Shown here piece by piece: positions 27,672 to 36,844 of a DNA stretch of 64,000 nucleotides. A model generated the notes under the pieces. The model saw only the letters and a list, made by a program, of their open reading frames with translations. It searched no databases and had not been told where the DNA came from. Source of the stretch: Gimesia algae. GTDB lineage: Bacteria > Planctomycetota > Planctomycetia > Planctomycetales > Planctomycetaceae. Location of the stretch: positions 2,593,369-2,657,368 of the forward strand of contig NZ_CP036343.1 of the NCBI RefSeq assembly GCF_007746795.1, written 5' to 3'. Within the stretch, counting starts at the first letter, position 1, and the number at the start of each line of letters is the position of its first letter. A program made the translations under genes and the position numbers.

Positions 27672-28541
27672 ATGAAATTTTTGATTGCGTTTGCAGCTGT
27701 CGCCATATTGATTGCGACGGGAGTCTCTTCTCATCCGCCACGTGACCAGAGAGATCGGGGCTGCCAGCGACCGGAGGGGCCCCCTCCTGACCCGTTTATG
27801 ATTCTGTTTGATACTGACCAGGATGGCGAGATTTCACCCCGGGAAATCGAACAGTCAGGCTCTGTGCTCAAGAAACTGGACCGTGACCAGAGTGGCACAC
27901 TGACACGAAATGAAATGCCACGCCCCCCACATCCTCCACGAGATCATCAACCCGGTGAGAGTCATCACCGACGACCAGGAGCCAATCGCCCCCCTCGCCG
28001 CAGAGCAGAACCAATGCCAGACCAAAGACCACAGAAAGCATTCTCAAAAAACACGCCCGCTGACACGGTCATTTTCACAGGCGGTTACGAAACGGATCCT
28101 CGCGATCACGGACGCCCTGTCACTCTGATTGCCGCGGCACTCGGCGTGAAACCGGAAGTCTTTCGACAGGCATTCAGTAACGTGAAACCGGCACGAGGCG
28201 GTGACCCTTCACCTGCAAGGGCGCGAGCTAATAAAGAAGTCCTGATGGCAGCTCTTGGTAAACATGGTATTTCTGACGATCGGCTGGATACCGTTTCCAA
28301 TTATTATCGCTATCAGCCTGAGCGTGGAGGGCTCTGGAAACATACACCGGCCACCGCCCAGGCCATAATCAAAGAGGGAAAGGTGACCGGCTTGCAGATC
28401 ACCAATGCAGGTTCAGGTTATATGACGCCTCCCACAGTAACGATAGCAGGCCATAAGGAAGTGAAAGTACAGGCGACACTCGAATTCAGTCAGGACTTTT
28501 CAAAAAATGGCAGCATCAAGTCACTGATCATCGTGAATTGA
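27672..28541 (+). CDS. Secreted EF-hand protein
   Basis: 289 residues with a signal peptide (MKFLIAFAAVAILIATGVSS). Two adjacent EF-hand loops, DTDQDGEISPRE and DRDQSGTLTRNE, around residues 50-80 suggest calcium binding. A basic, proline-rich linker follows (about 85-125, PRPPHPPRDHQP and similar). The C-terminal 160 residues (VTLIAAALGVKPEVFRQAF, then LQITNAGSGYMTPPTVTIAG) end with a segment seen in other secreted beta-rich proteins. The role is unknown. The ATG at 27672 follows GGGAG. Confidence 0.8.
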   Translation: MKFLIAFAAVAILIATGVSSHPPRDQRDRGCQRPEGPPPDPFMILFDTDQDGEISPREIEQSGSVLKKLDRDQSGTLTRNEMPRPPHPPRDHQPGESHHRRPGANRPPRRRAEPMPDQRPQKAFSKNTPADTVIFTGGYETDPRDHGRPVTLIAAALGVKPEVFRQAFSNVKPARGGDPSPARARANKEVLMAALGKHGISDDRLDTVSNYYRYQPERGGLWKHTPATAQAIIKEGKVTGLQITNAGSGYMTPPTVTIAGHKEVKVQATLEFSQDFSKNGSIKSLIIVN

Positions 28542-28594
28542 TGTCATCGGTGATCGCACGCGATTGATTGTGCGCGCGATCACCAGATTCCAAT

Positions 28595-28975
28595 TCAGTC
28601 GGCAGACGACAGGGCATTCGCTTTTTGCTGCAGCACTTCCAGTTGTGCATCGATTTTATCTTTCGCAGCCGAACTCTGATACAGCGACAACAGTTCTTTG
28701 GCCGCATCACGCAGATCGATGTACGGTCCTTCGTATTCGCTGGCGTAAGCATCCAGGGACTCCATCAGAATTGTCAGATCCTTTTCAGCCGTCTTGGGAC
28801 TTTTCTTTGCCGCTGCGACGAATTCATCAATCGACTTTTTCGCAACTTCACTTTTCTGAGTCTCTGAAGGAGGCGGTGCTGAAGGCGCTCCACACCCAGT
28901 TAATATTGGCGAGAATAGAAGCAACATTGCCAAGCAGATCAGCCGCCTGCAGAGCCCCAGACTGTTTTTTTTCAT
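28595..28975 (-). CDS. Small lipoprotein downstream of DUF1559
   Basis: 126 residues from ATG 28975 (MKKNSLGLCRRLICLAML). Lipobox ILTGC, then a short Pro/Ser linker and an all-helical body (KSEVAKKSIDEFVAAAKKSP, ILMESLDAYASEY, KIDAQLEVLQQKANALSS). No known domain is recognised. It lies 91 bases after the DUF1559 gene on the same strand and takes the position where the transthyretin-like lipoprotein sits in the other cassettes. Confidence 0.75.
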   Translation of the reverse strand: MKKNSLGLCRRLICLAMLLLFSPILTGCGAPSAPPPSETQKSEVAKKSIDEFVAAAKKSPKTAEKDLTILMESLDAYASEYEGPYIDLRDAAKELLSLYQSSAAKDKIDAQLEVLQQKANALSSAD

Positions 28976-29066
28976 TTCTTTGTTCCTGTTTTTGTTTAAA
29001 AAAGCAGCTCCAATGTAAAACACGGGAGCTGCAGATTCATGCTATAGTTTCAGTACGTCTTATTGG

Positions 29067-30041
29067 TTAATACTCACCAAGTACGTTTCCATCGTCAATC
29101 GACAGCAGGTTCAGATAAGTATTCTGATCCACATTTTCGGAGACGAATCGTACCGAACCATCAGCCAATGTCACATGCACACCCCCCACATGGAAGCTGC
29201 GTGCCCCTTGACCGGCACCGGCACCTGTGATGTCTGCATTATTACGCCGATTAAAATTCTTATCTGTAGTATTATTTGAAGCATAAGGAGTACCATCAGT
29301 GACCCTGGTTGTATTGGGAGTCAGGATACCGTTGTTGTTTCTCCCGCTGAACAAGGCTCCGGTACACCAGCCCCAGGCACCTTTGTCGTCACCCGTGTTG
29401 GTTCCCACTACGATTTCCGACAGCATGATTGCATTAGAGGTACCATCAGTAATATCGCGAATTTTGGCACCGTTCTGGGCGATCGGACTGAAAATACCAC
29501 GGCGGGTGCTGTTGAAGTCGGAAATGTTCAAACTCGAACCAGCGCCGACAGAACCAGCATAGGTAATTTTGGAAAAGTTTCCATCTGCTGGTTGAGTCAA
29601 TAAATAACGATCAATGCCTGGTTGAGAGGGACAACGCAGGATCGGAATCTTCGCCTGAAGTACGCTGTCCGAGGTGTTTGAATTCGCACTTTGAGCAGGC
29701 AAAGTCATGTTGTATTTATTGTACAAAGGAGCCTGATCCATGAATGGCAAAACCTGAACAACCCAGGTGGTTCCCCAGCTAGCATGCCGCCCATCGGCAG
29801 GCGCTGAACCAATACCATACCACACAGCTCCCGGAGGAAAGGTGCGATGTGTATCGGCGTAGTTGTGCAACGCCAGTCCAATTTGCTTCAGACTGTTTTT
29901 ACAGGTACTCCGACGGGCTGCTTCACGTGCCTGTTGGACAGCGGGAAGTAACAGCGCAATCAGAATCGCGATAATGGCAATGACCACCAGCAATTCGATC
30001 AATGTAAAACCTCGCTTGAGTGAGACGTTCTTCGATCTCAT
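29067..30041 (-). CDS. DUF1559 pseudopilin-like protein
   Basis: 324 residues. Prepilin motif [15 protein letters not shown] at residues 10-24, [14 protein letters not shown], and the late H-X9-DG motif (HVGGVHVTLADG) with VRFVSENVD. The start MRSKNVSLKRG is short and suits a prepilin leader. It is the first gene of a minus-strand pair with the small lipoprotein; no BNR gene follows this copy. Confidence 0.93.
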   Translation of the reverse strand: MRSKNVSLKRGFTLIELLVVIAIIAILIALLLPAVQQAREAARRSTCKNSLKQIGLALHNYADTHRTFPPGAVWYGIGSAPADGRHASWGTTWVVQVLPFMDQAPLYNKYNMTLPAQSANSNTSDSVLQAKIPILRCPSQPGIDRYLLTQPADGNFSKITYAGSVGAGSSLNISDFNSTRRGIFSPIAQNGAKIRDITDGTSNAIMLSEIVVGTNTGDDKGAWGWCTGALFSGRNNNGILTPNTTRVTDGTPYASNNTTDKNFNRRNNADITGAGAGQGARSFHVGGVHVTLADGSVRFVSENVDQNTYLNLLSIDDGNVLGEY

Positions 30042-30587
30042 GAGTTCAACCCTTTTAACAATAGAAATATGAATAGAGACAATACCGGAATAACAGGTAT
30101 TGAAATAAGAGCCCAGGTTTACCGCTTTAATAGATTAAAGCAGGGCGGATAAGAATGGCTTAACAATTGGAGGGAACACCAACACACTGAAAACAGAATC
30201 AAGTAAAGCAGCACTCTTCTTTCGTTAATCTGTCGTGAATTTTATAGTTTTATCGGTTTGAGGCAACTAGTAGAATTCTTTTATTCACAGAGTAGTTGAA
30301 AAAAAGAGATCCCGTACAGTGCATTAACAGTGAACACGCATTTCTCAACAAAGCTAAATATTAGTTTATACATAAACTATACCCCTACGTATCAATCCAG
30401 GATGACCTCCGCATCCCATAAAATATGATCGTTCATGATGCCAAATCCGATTTCCTGGCTGCTGCTGTTTTGCAGGGAAAATTCACTTCCAACTTGCGAC
30501 ACCGCCTTTCTTAACTTACATTAGAAAGCTCGTGCATCACAGACCCAATCGTGTTAACAATCAGGATCAGCTCACAAGGAAAACCAC
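30042..30587. other. Divergent intergenic region, DUF1559 / ceramidase-like gene
   Basis: 546 bases, AT-rich, with promoters needed in both directions. The clearest structure is the inverted repeat at 30124-30141, listed separately. I see no confident promoter and no RNA gene. Confidence 0.5.
30124..30141. promoter_or_regulatory. Perfect inverted repeat upstream of DUF1559
   Basis: GCTTTAAT, AG, ATTAAAGC: 8-bp arms with a 2-base spacer, 83-100 bases upstream of the DUF1559 start on the minus strand. There is no T-run, so an operator is more likely than a terminator. The cognate regulator is unknown. Confidence 0.4.
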
Positions 30588-32000
30588 ATGAAAATATTGA
30601 CCGCAAACCTGGAGTCAACTGCCAGACTCGCGATCTGGTTCAGTTTGTTGATCGTCAGCATTTTTCATTCTGGACAATCTGAAGTCCAGGCCGCCACACA
30701 GTGGAAAGCGGGTATCGCCAAGGCAGTCATCACACCTCAAACCGGCGTCTGGCTCGCCGGCTATGGTTCGAAACGACTACCGGATGGAAAGCTGCATGAC
30801 ATCTGGATGAAAGCGCTGGCTCTGGAAGATGACAAAGGTCATCGGGCCGTGCTGATCACCAGTGATTTTCAGGGTGTGCCTCGCAGCATGAGCGACCGTG
30901 TCTTCGCAGAAATCAAACAGAAGTTCCAGCTGGAACGCCAGCAGATCATGTTTACCTTCTCACACAATCATTGTGGCCCTCGCCTCGGTGATGACCTTTA
31001 CGATTACTATCCCGTCGACCCGATGCAGGTCAAACTAGTCAATGAATACACCGACCGCATGGTTGTTAAAACCGTAGAGATGATCGGCGAGTCGCTGAAA
31101 AACCTGGCCCCTGCCCGACTGCAAATGGGCACAGGTCACACCACCTTCGCCGTCAACCGTCGCAATAATCGCGAAGCCGATATTCCCAATCTCATCAAAG
31201 CCGGTAAGGAACTGGTCGGCCCCGTCGACCATAATGTTCCTGTTATGACAGTCACGCGCCCCGATGGCAAACTGGATGCCGTTCTGTTTGGTTATGCCTG
31301 TCACCCCACGACACTCAGTTTCACCAAAGTCTGCGGTGATTATCCCGGCTTTGCCCAGCTGGAACTCGAAGAGAAACATCCCGGCGTCACAGCCATGTTC
31401 GTCAACACCTGTGGAGGAGACCAGAACCCACTCCCCCGACGCAAAGTCGAGCTCTGTGAAAAATATGGACACATGCTGGCAGTCGCTGTGGAAGAAGTCC
31501 TGCAGAAACCACTACAACCCATCTCAGATGGATTATCGACCGCGTTTGAATACGTTGACCTCCCCTATCTGAAAACCGTCACCCGTGCTGATCTGGAAGC
31601 TGACCTGAAAAGCAGCAGTGCCATCAAAAAACGCTGGGCTGAACGACTGCTGAAAAAACTGGACGCCGGAGAAATATTCCCTTCCGCCTATCCTTACCCG
31701 CTCCATGCCTGGCGACTGGGCAGCGAAATGCTGATGATCGGCATGGGTGCGGAAACGGTTGTTGACTACGCATTGAAATTCAAACGCGAATTCGGTCCGG
31801 GTACCTGGGTCTGCGGTTATGCAGATGACATGATCTCCTACATCCCCTCCAAAAGGGTCTGGCTCGAAGGGGGCTACGAAGGAGGTTATAACCTGTATGA
31901 ATATGGTCGTCCTGCTTATCGCTGGGGACCAGATACAGAGACACTGATTTCAAACAGTGTTGACAAACTGGTCAAACAGGTTGAACCCAAGTCCGATTAA
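30588..32000 (+). CDS. Neutral/alkaline ceramidase-family protein (putative secreted hydrolase)
   Basis: 470 residues with a signal region near residues 12-36. The neutral ceramidase N-terminal fold is recognised by AGIAKAVITP at the mature start, the zinc-ligand motif TFSHNHCGP (H126, H128) and GYACHPTT (H239). The position of the ceramidase nucleophile motif GDVSPN reads GDQNPL (D278-N280), so the catalytic Ser is absent. The C-terminal Ig-like domain of true ceramidases is also missing (the usual length is above 600). Planctomycetes carry many such short homologues of unknown substrate. The ATG follows AAGGAAA. The gene converges on the aldolase gene, only 16 bases away. Confidence 0.8.
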   Translation: MKILTANLESTARLAIWFSLLIVSIFHSGQSEVQAATQWKAGIAKAVITPQTGVWLAGYGSKRLPDGKLHDIWMKALALEDDKGHRAVLITSDFQGVPRSMSDRVFAEIKQKFQLERQQIMFTFSHNHCGPRLGDDLYDYYPVDPMQVKLVNEYTDRMVVKTVEMIGESLKNLAPARLQMGTGHTTFAVNRRNNREADIPNLIKAGKELVGPVDHNVPVMTVTRPDGKLDAVLFGYACHPTTLSFTKVCGDYPGFAQLELEEKHPGVTAMFVNTCGGDQNPLPRRKVELCEKYGHMLAVAVEEVLQKPLQPISDGLSTAFEYVDLPYLKTVTRADLEADLKSSSAIKKRWAERLLKKLDAGEIFPSAYPYPLHAWRLGSEMLMIGMGAETVVDYALKFKREFGPGTWVCGYADDMISYIPSKRVWLEGGYEGGYNLYEYGRPAYRWGPDTETLISNSVDKLVKQVEPKSD

Positions 32001-32016
32001 ATCAGTTCGCATCAAC

Positions 32017-32934
32017 TTATGCTTCGACCGCAGAGGTTGGTTTCCCTGCCAGTACCTTTTGTACCAGCGGATGGGCGCGCAGTTGCTCCCGTTCTGCTGC
32101 AGTCACAGGTCGCATCGGCTGCGGTGCAAAGTTGCCGGGAATGCCTCTCAAATTCATCAGAGTCGTTACCGTCGAAAACAGGGGTGCAGAGAAAGTCGTC
32201 AGCAATTTCAGTAAAGCCGACAGATCCTGTTGCACCTGCGCCAGCCGGTTCCAGTCTTCGGCAAGAGTCGCTTCCACCATCGCTTCAATCCACTCCGGAA
32301 CTACAATATAAATTCCATCCAGATGTTCGCGTACCCCTGCCTGCAATAACACATCCATGAGATTGGGTTGCGCGACGATTACGCGGAACTCTTCACCCAC
32401 GGCATCGATCACAGGACGAATCGTCGTGAATTGATCCGAACATTTAATCCCTCGAATATTGGGATGCTTCGCCAGTTGCAGAACGGTCTCCACCTCCAGT
32501 TTCGTACCCGTTGTTTGCGGCAGATCGTAGAGAAACACCGGCCTGGTACTCAGATCGGCCAGCGCCTCAAAGTAATCAATCAGATCACTCTGACTGTACT
32601 TGAGGAAGTAGGGGGAGATCACCACGATTCCATCAATGGCAAAATCCTCAACCATCCGTATCCGCTCACGCGTACGTACGAAACTGGTATCCCCCACTCC
32701 CACCAGCAGCTCGGCATGCCCCGCATTGAACTGCACGCTCTGCTCCACAAGCTGTCGGCACGTAGAATCTTTCAGCAGCTGCATCAGCCCCATTGTCCCG
32801 GCGACCAGAAAGCCATTGATCCCATGCGCCAGCTGGTCCCGAATCTGGGCTTCCAACCCCGCTGAATGCAGATCCTCTTCCGCTGTCAGAGGTGTTCCTA
32901 AAGCCGTAATCATTTTCAATGAATGGGTCATCAT
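32017..32934 (-). CDS. Dihydrodipicolinate synthase/N-acetylneuraminate lyase family aldolase
   Basis: 305 residues, class I aldolase TIM barrel. Schiff-base Lys in IKCSDQ (K164) and the partner Tyr in YDLP (Y136) are present. The GTTGE loop reads GTMGL (T47-M48), and the residue after YDLP is Gln where DapA has the substrate-binding Arg segment (YNxPxRT). So it is a pyruvate-dependent lyase or aldolase of the superfamily, but probably not DapA. N-acetylneuraminate lyase or a 2-keto-3-deoxy-sugar-acid aldolase are options. It follows the threonine-synthase-like gene by 21 bases on the same strand. Confidence 0.82.
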   Translation of the reverse strand: MMTHSLKMITALGTPLTAEEDLHSAGLEAQIRDQLAHGINGFLVAGTMGLMQLLKDSTCRQLVEQSVQFNAGHAELLVGVGDTSFVRTRERIRMVEDFAIDGIVVISPYFLKYSQSDLIDYFEALADLSTRPVFLYDLPQTTGTKLEVETVLQLAKHPNIRGIKCSDQFTTIRPVIDAVGEEFRVIVAQPNLMDVLLQAGVREHLDGIYIVVPEWIEAMVEATLAEDWNRLAQVQQDLSALLKLLTTFSAPLFSTVTTLMNLRGIPGNFAPQPMRPVTAAEREQLRAHPLVQKVLAGKPTSAVEA

Positions 32935-32955
32935 CTTAACTTTCTCAATAAGGAA

Positions 32956-34008
32956 TTAAGCCGTCTGTTCGATAAATTCAGATAAGGAAATGACAGGACA
33001 GGTTGTTTCAGCTAACATGCGATCAACCGATTCCTGATCTTTAAACCCGCTGCCTGTGATCACACAGACAACGGTCTCTTCACTCTTAATATTACCCTCG
33101 GCGGCTGACTGTAACACACCTGCCAGTGAAACCGCTGCAGCAGGTTCGCAGAAAATGCCTTCCTGGCGCGCGAGCAGCGCCTGGACTTCATATACATATT
33201 CGTCTTCCACCAGATATCCTCTGCCTCCGGTTTCCCGGCAGGCGGTAATCACATCATCTCCATCCAGTACATTGGCCACCTGCAGACCACCAATCTTCGT
33301 TGTACTCTGACAGGTTTGGGCACGATCACTTCCCGCACGTAACGGGCCGGCGATCGTATTGTTTCCCACGGGCTGCACACAATGAAACGACGGTAAGCGT
33401 TCAATTTGCTGCTCCCGAAGGGCTGCCTGAAATCCGCGATAGACTGCCAGCAACAGTCCTCCCCCTCCGGCACAGCAGAACAGATGATCGATGATCCCCT
33501 GCTCTTCAGAGAGCTGTTCTACCAGCTCCTTACCTATGGATTCGACTCCCGCCATCCCGGTGGGACTATACTGATAGCTGCTCACCTGCAGCTCTGTCTT
33601 CGCGGCGGCTCCCAGATGTTTCAGATATTTGAATACTCTCCCCGAAATTTGTGGATCTGCACCAAACCCCTCAATGCGCCACACCGTAGCGCCATACGCC
33701 AGCATCTGTTTCAATTTGTTTTCCGGAGCGCCAATAAATACCGCAACCTGACAAGTCATTCCTGCTGCCGCACAATATGCCGCCAACGCCGAACCTGCGT
33801 TTCCACTCGAACAGGTCACCACTCTACTCTTCCCCTGAGACAGCATGTCTGTCATGGCAGCAGCAGCAAAGCGGTCTTTGTAAGAACCAGTGGGGTTCAC
33901 CGTTTCCAGCTTGAAATATAAGTTATCAAGTCCCGCGTCAGGACCGATTCGACGCGATTTGATCAAAGGCGTATTCCCTTCTCCCAGCGTAAAAAACGCC
34001 GACTTCAT
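32956..34008 (-). CDS. Threonine-synthase-like PLP-dependent enzyme
   Basis: 350 residues of the fold type II PLP family. The PLP Lys is in NPTGSYKDR (K44), the phosphate-binding loop is SSGNAGSA, and the glycine-rich CCAGGGGLL loop is present. It resembles threonine synthase/threonine dehydratase-type enzymes, but its pairing with an aldolase and a divergent GntR regulator suggests a catabolic or special-purpose beta-eliminase or replacement enzyme rather than housekeeping ThrC. It is the first gene of the pair on the minus strand and diverges from the GntR gene at 34327. Confidence 0.82.
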   Translation of the reverse strand: MKSAFFTLGEGNTPLIKSRRIGPDAGLDNLYFKLETVNPTGSYKDRFAAAAMTDMLSQGKSRVVTCSSGNAGSALAAYCAAAGMTCQVAVFIGAPENKLKQMLAYGATVWRIEGFGADPQISGRVFKYLKHLGAAAKTELQVSSYQYSPTGMAGVESIGKELVEQLSEEQGIIDHLFCCAGGGGLLLAVYRGFQAALREQQIERLPSFHCVQPVGNNTIAGPLRAGSDRAQTCQSTTKIGGLQVANVLDGDDVITACRETGGRGYLVEDEYVYEVQALLARQEGIFCEPAAAVSLAGVLQSAAEGNIKSEETVVCVITGSGFKDQESVDRMLAETTCPVISLSEFIEQTA

Positions 34009-34326
34009 AACACTTCCTCTAACAAAGATGCCAACCGGGATACCGCATGACTCACAGAGACCATGAGGAGCTATTCAATCAGAATCCCGCTCTCGACATC
34101 AGTAATATTCGTCAAAACTTCATGAAAAGTCTTGACGCGTTTATAACCGGTTATATGATAATAAATCAGATTGTCATATAATCTTTCGATTTATAGTATA
34201 ATGCGAGAGCAGAGACAATGAACACCTCTTCTGGAATTTCAAACCAGATTTTAACGGGCTGTCCTGCTTTCATTTTAAATACCCTTCTACTGTCATCTAT
34301 CGCGCTCACAGGAAAGCAGTTAACCG
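34009..34326. other. Divergent intergenic region with GntR promoter
   Basis: 318 bases between the PLP enzyme and the GntR gene. It holds the palindromic promoter at 34132-34159 and a second TATAAT at 34197-34202 without a well-spaced -35. Confidence 0.5.
34132..34159 (+). promoter_or_regulatory. Promoter with embedded perfect palindrome
   Basis: TTGACG (34132-34137), 16 bases, then TATGAT (34154-34159). The perfect 14-bp palindrome TATAACCGGTTATA (34142-34155) fills most of the spacer, a position where a bound repressor would block RNA polymerase. The likely ligand is the GntR protein encoded downstream. Confidence 0.5.
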
Positions 34327-35052
34327 ATGGAAGTATCGCGTGAAGATATCTCAGTTTCAACAACGGAATCCAAAACATTGAGTGCCGAACTCGCAGACCA
34401 TCTTTGTGAACGCATTCGCAGCGATCGCCTGGCTCCAGGCGATCGACTGGGAACGGAAGCAGAACTGGCAGACCAGTTTGGTGTTTCCCGAACGGTTGTT
34501 CGTGAAGCTGTTGGCTCCCTCAGAGGTCTGGGCGTGGTCATTGGGCGACAGGGACGCGGTCTCTGTGTAGCAGAAGCGGATAATTTTTCCAATGTACTCA
34601 GAAAAGCGCTGGTCCCCCAGGTAGCCAGCCCCCAGGGTTGGCGGGAGTTACAGCAGTTACGTGCCGTGATCGAAATCGGCTCGATCGCACTGGCAGTCGA
34701 GCTGATCACTTCAGAAGAAATCATCCGCCTGCAGACCATCGTCTCGGAAATGAAACGCGTGATGAAAAAAATGAAGCAGGACCCTAAGGGGACCAGTAAA
34801 GCATATAAAGAGATGGATTGTCTATTTCATCAGACGATTCTGGCAGCCTCGCATGGTAACTTTGTCAAGCAGTTCCATGGGGTCCTGCTGGATTATTTTC
34901 ATGCTGGTGACCTGTATGGTCAGTCCCCCACGCTGCAGGGACTCCGGCAACATGAATGGATCGCCAACGCGATTGCCGACCGGGATACCGATCAGGCCAC
35001 CAGACATCTGACTGACCATTTGAAACCTCAATTAAAAGCACCGACCCAGTAA
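34327..35052 (+). CDS. GntR family regulator, FCD subfamily
   Basis: 241 residues. Winged helix at about 17-90 (LGTEAELADQFGVSRTVVRE, then LGVVIGRQGRGLCVAEADN), FCD domain after that (LRAVIEIGSIALAVEL, MDCLFHQTILAASHGNFV). It stands 228 bases before a DUF1559 - lipoprotein - BNR cassette and divergent from a PLP enzyme/aldolase pair, so both are candidate targets. The upstream palindrome differs from that of the 18.1-kb regulator, so the two probably do not share sites. Confidence 0.9.
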   Translation: MEVSREDISVSTTESKTLSAELADHLCERIRSDRLAPGDRLGTEAELADQFGVSRTVVREAVGSLRGLGVVIGRQGRGLCVAEADNFSNVLRKALVPQVASPQGWRELQQLRAVIEIGSIALAVELITSEEIIRLQTIVSEMKRVMKKMKQDPKGTSKAYKEMDCLFHQTILAASHGNFVKQFHGVLLDYFHAGDLYGQSPTLQGLRQHEWIANAIADRDTDQATRHLTDHLKPQLKAPTQ

Positions 35053-35280
35053 GAACGGAGACGAGTGAGTCGCTCTGACATCAGAATACAGAAATAGAAA
35101 CTACGATACTTCCGGCGCGAATATCGGAACAAAAAACAACAGCTTCAGCTTGATGAATTTGATTCCTGCAGACCTCAGACAGAACCAATGGTGTTCCGTC
35201 TCGCATTATAACATGCACCTGTGTGCCAGGGTGATTATATCGTTTATATTTTCTGAGCTTCGTTTGATGGAGACGATTCA

Positions 35281-36192
35281 ATGTTGCTGATTAATAACGA
35301 AAAACGACGTCGTGGATTCACTTTAATCGAGTTACTGGTGGTGATTGCCATTATCGCGATCCTGATCGCCCTCCTGCTGCCTGCGGTCCAGCAGGCCCGC
35401 GAAGCGGCCCGCCGCTCATCCTGTAAAAACAATTTCAAGCAGGTCGGACTGGCTTTGCATAATTACCACGACACATTTACTGCCTTTCCCATCGGGGCAG
35501 GCATCAGTGGAGGATGCAGTGGCTACTCGGGTGCCCATCTGTTTTCCTGGGGCGTGCGAATTCTACCTTATCTCGATCAGTCAAATATTTACAACAACCT
35601 CAACTTTTCCGGCTCGACTCCCTTCGTACCAGCAAACTTCAATTCCAGTACCTGCCTTGCTCCCGTTCAGCCCTTCCTCTGCCCCAGTAACCCACAACCT
35701 GATACCATCGTCAACAGGGCAGGCGCTTTTGCCGGCGCGCTACCAAACGGTATGGGTAGAACCGATATGGGAGGCGTTGCCGACTCGATCAGCTGGAAAT
35801 GCAACAGTGGCTCCGGTGTGCGTCCGACTTCGGTGGGTAATGGCGTCCTGTTTGCCATCTCGCGAGTCAAAATGCGTGATATCATTGATGGTGCCAGCAA
35901 CACACTGATGGTCGGAGAAGTTACAGGTTCTCTAGCCTCTTCCGGTCTCAACGGTAACTCTTATACCGGTTACGATGTCTTCGACACCAGCAACGGTATC
36001 AACAGCATCGACACTGTTCCTGGCGGGGGCACATTTGCTTTTCGCCCCCAGGGATTCTCCAGCTTTCACGTTGGTGGAGCCCATTTTGTGCTCGGCGATG
36101 GCTCCGTTCGCTTCATCTCGGAAAACGTCGATCAAGGCACACTCTCCGGAATTAGCACCCGAAATGGACGCGAAGTTGTAGGTGAATTCTAG
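35281..36192 (+). CDS. DUF1559 pseudopilin-like protein
   Basis: 303 residues. Prepilin motif [15 protein letters not shown] right after a short basic leader (MLLINNEKRRR), [14 protein letters not shown], and the end motif H-X9-DG (HVGGAHFVLGDG) with VRFISENVD. First gene of the second DUF1559 - lipoprotein - BNR cassette. Confidence 0.93.
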   Translation: MLLINNEKRRRGFTLIELLVVIAIIAILIALLLPAVQQAREAARRSSCKNNFKQVGLALHNYHDTFTAFPIGAGISGGCSGYSGAHLFSWGVRILPYLDQSNIYNNLNFSGSTPFVPANFNSSTCLAPVQPFLCPSNPQPDTIVNRAGAFAGALPNGMGRTDMGGVADSISWKCNSGSGVRPTSVGNGVLFAISRVKMRDIIDGASNTLMVGEVTGSLASSGLNGNSYTGYDVFDTSNGINSIDTVPGGGTFAFRPQGFSSFHVGGAHFVLGDGSVRFISENVDQGTLSGISTRNGREVVGEF

Positions 36193-36350
36193 AGCGCATC
36201 ACATTTAACCATAGCGTCTCTCGTACCATTATACTTGATCCAAAGGGAACCGGAGCCGCTACAGTGAAACGGAGCTAATACCAGCCTACCGGGAATCAAC
36301 GGTTAAGCTCACAATCACAGAGCAGATCAATCTGTCGAAAGGAGGCAGAA

Positions 36351-36776
36351 ATGCCTGAACTGAGAATTGGATTATACATTCTGATCACTCTGCTGCTGGC
36401 AGGCTGTGGAGGGATCGGCGATGCCCCCGACCGCCGCATTGTCACGGGAACAGTTACCCTCAATGGCACCCCACTTGAGGGAGGCGTCATTCGTTTTCTC
36501 CCTCAACCCACTGGCCCCATTGCTGCGGGAAAAATCCGTGACGGCAAATACGAAGTCATCAATAAAGGGGGAGTCCCGCTCGGAAAACATCGCGTCGAGA
36601 TCAAAGGCACTCCGATTCTTCCTGACGATACCACCGGCATGTCACTCGGGGAAATGGATGCAGCGACCAAACCTGCCATCAAAGTTCCCGAAAAATATTA
36701 TAAAGACTCCCAGCTCGAAGCGACCGTGGAAGCAGGCAACGCCCCCTTCACTGTTGACTTTGAATTGAAAGACTGA
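36351..36776 (+). CDS. Small transthyretin-like lipoprotein
   Basis: 141 residues. Lipobox LLAGC, then one Ig/transthyretin-like domain (VTGTVTLNGTPLEGGVIRFL, GKYEVINKGGVPLGKHRVEI) and PEKYYKDSQLEATVEAG near the end. A strong GGAGG lies 8 bases before the ATG. Same position and domain as the lipoproteins at 21.3 and 53.3 kb. Confidence 0.85.
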   Translation: MPELRIGLYILITLLLAGCGGIGDAPDRRIVTGTVTLNGTPLEGGVIRFLPQPTGPIAAGKIRDGKYEVINKGGVPLGKHRVEIKGTPILPDDTTGMSLGEMDAATKPAIKVPEKYYKDSQLEATVEAGNAPFTVDFELKD

Positions 36777-36844
36777 CTCAACAAATCGAACGACACCTTA
36801 CATCTGGAATCATTACTCCTCAATTAATATCAAGGCCCAGAGAA

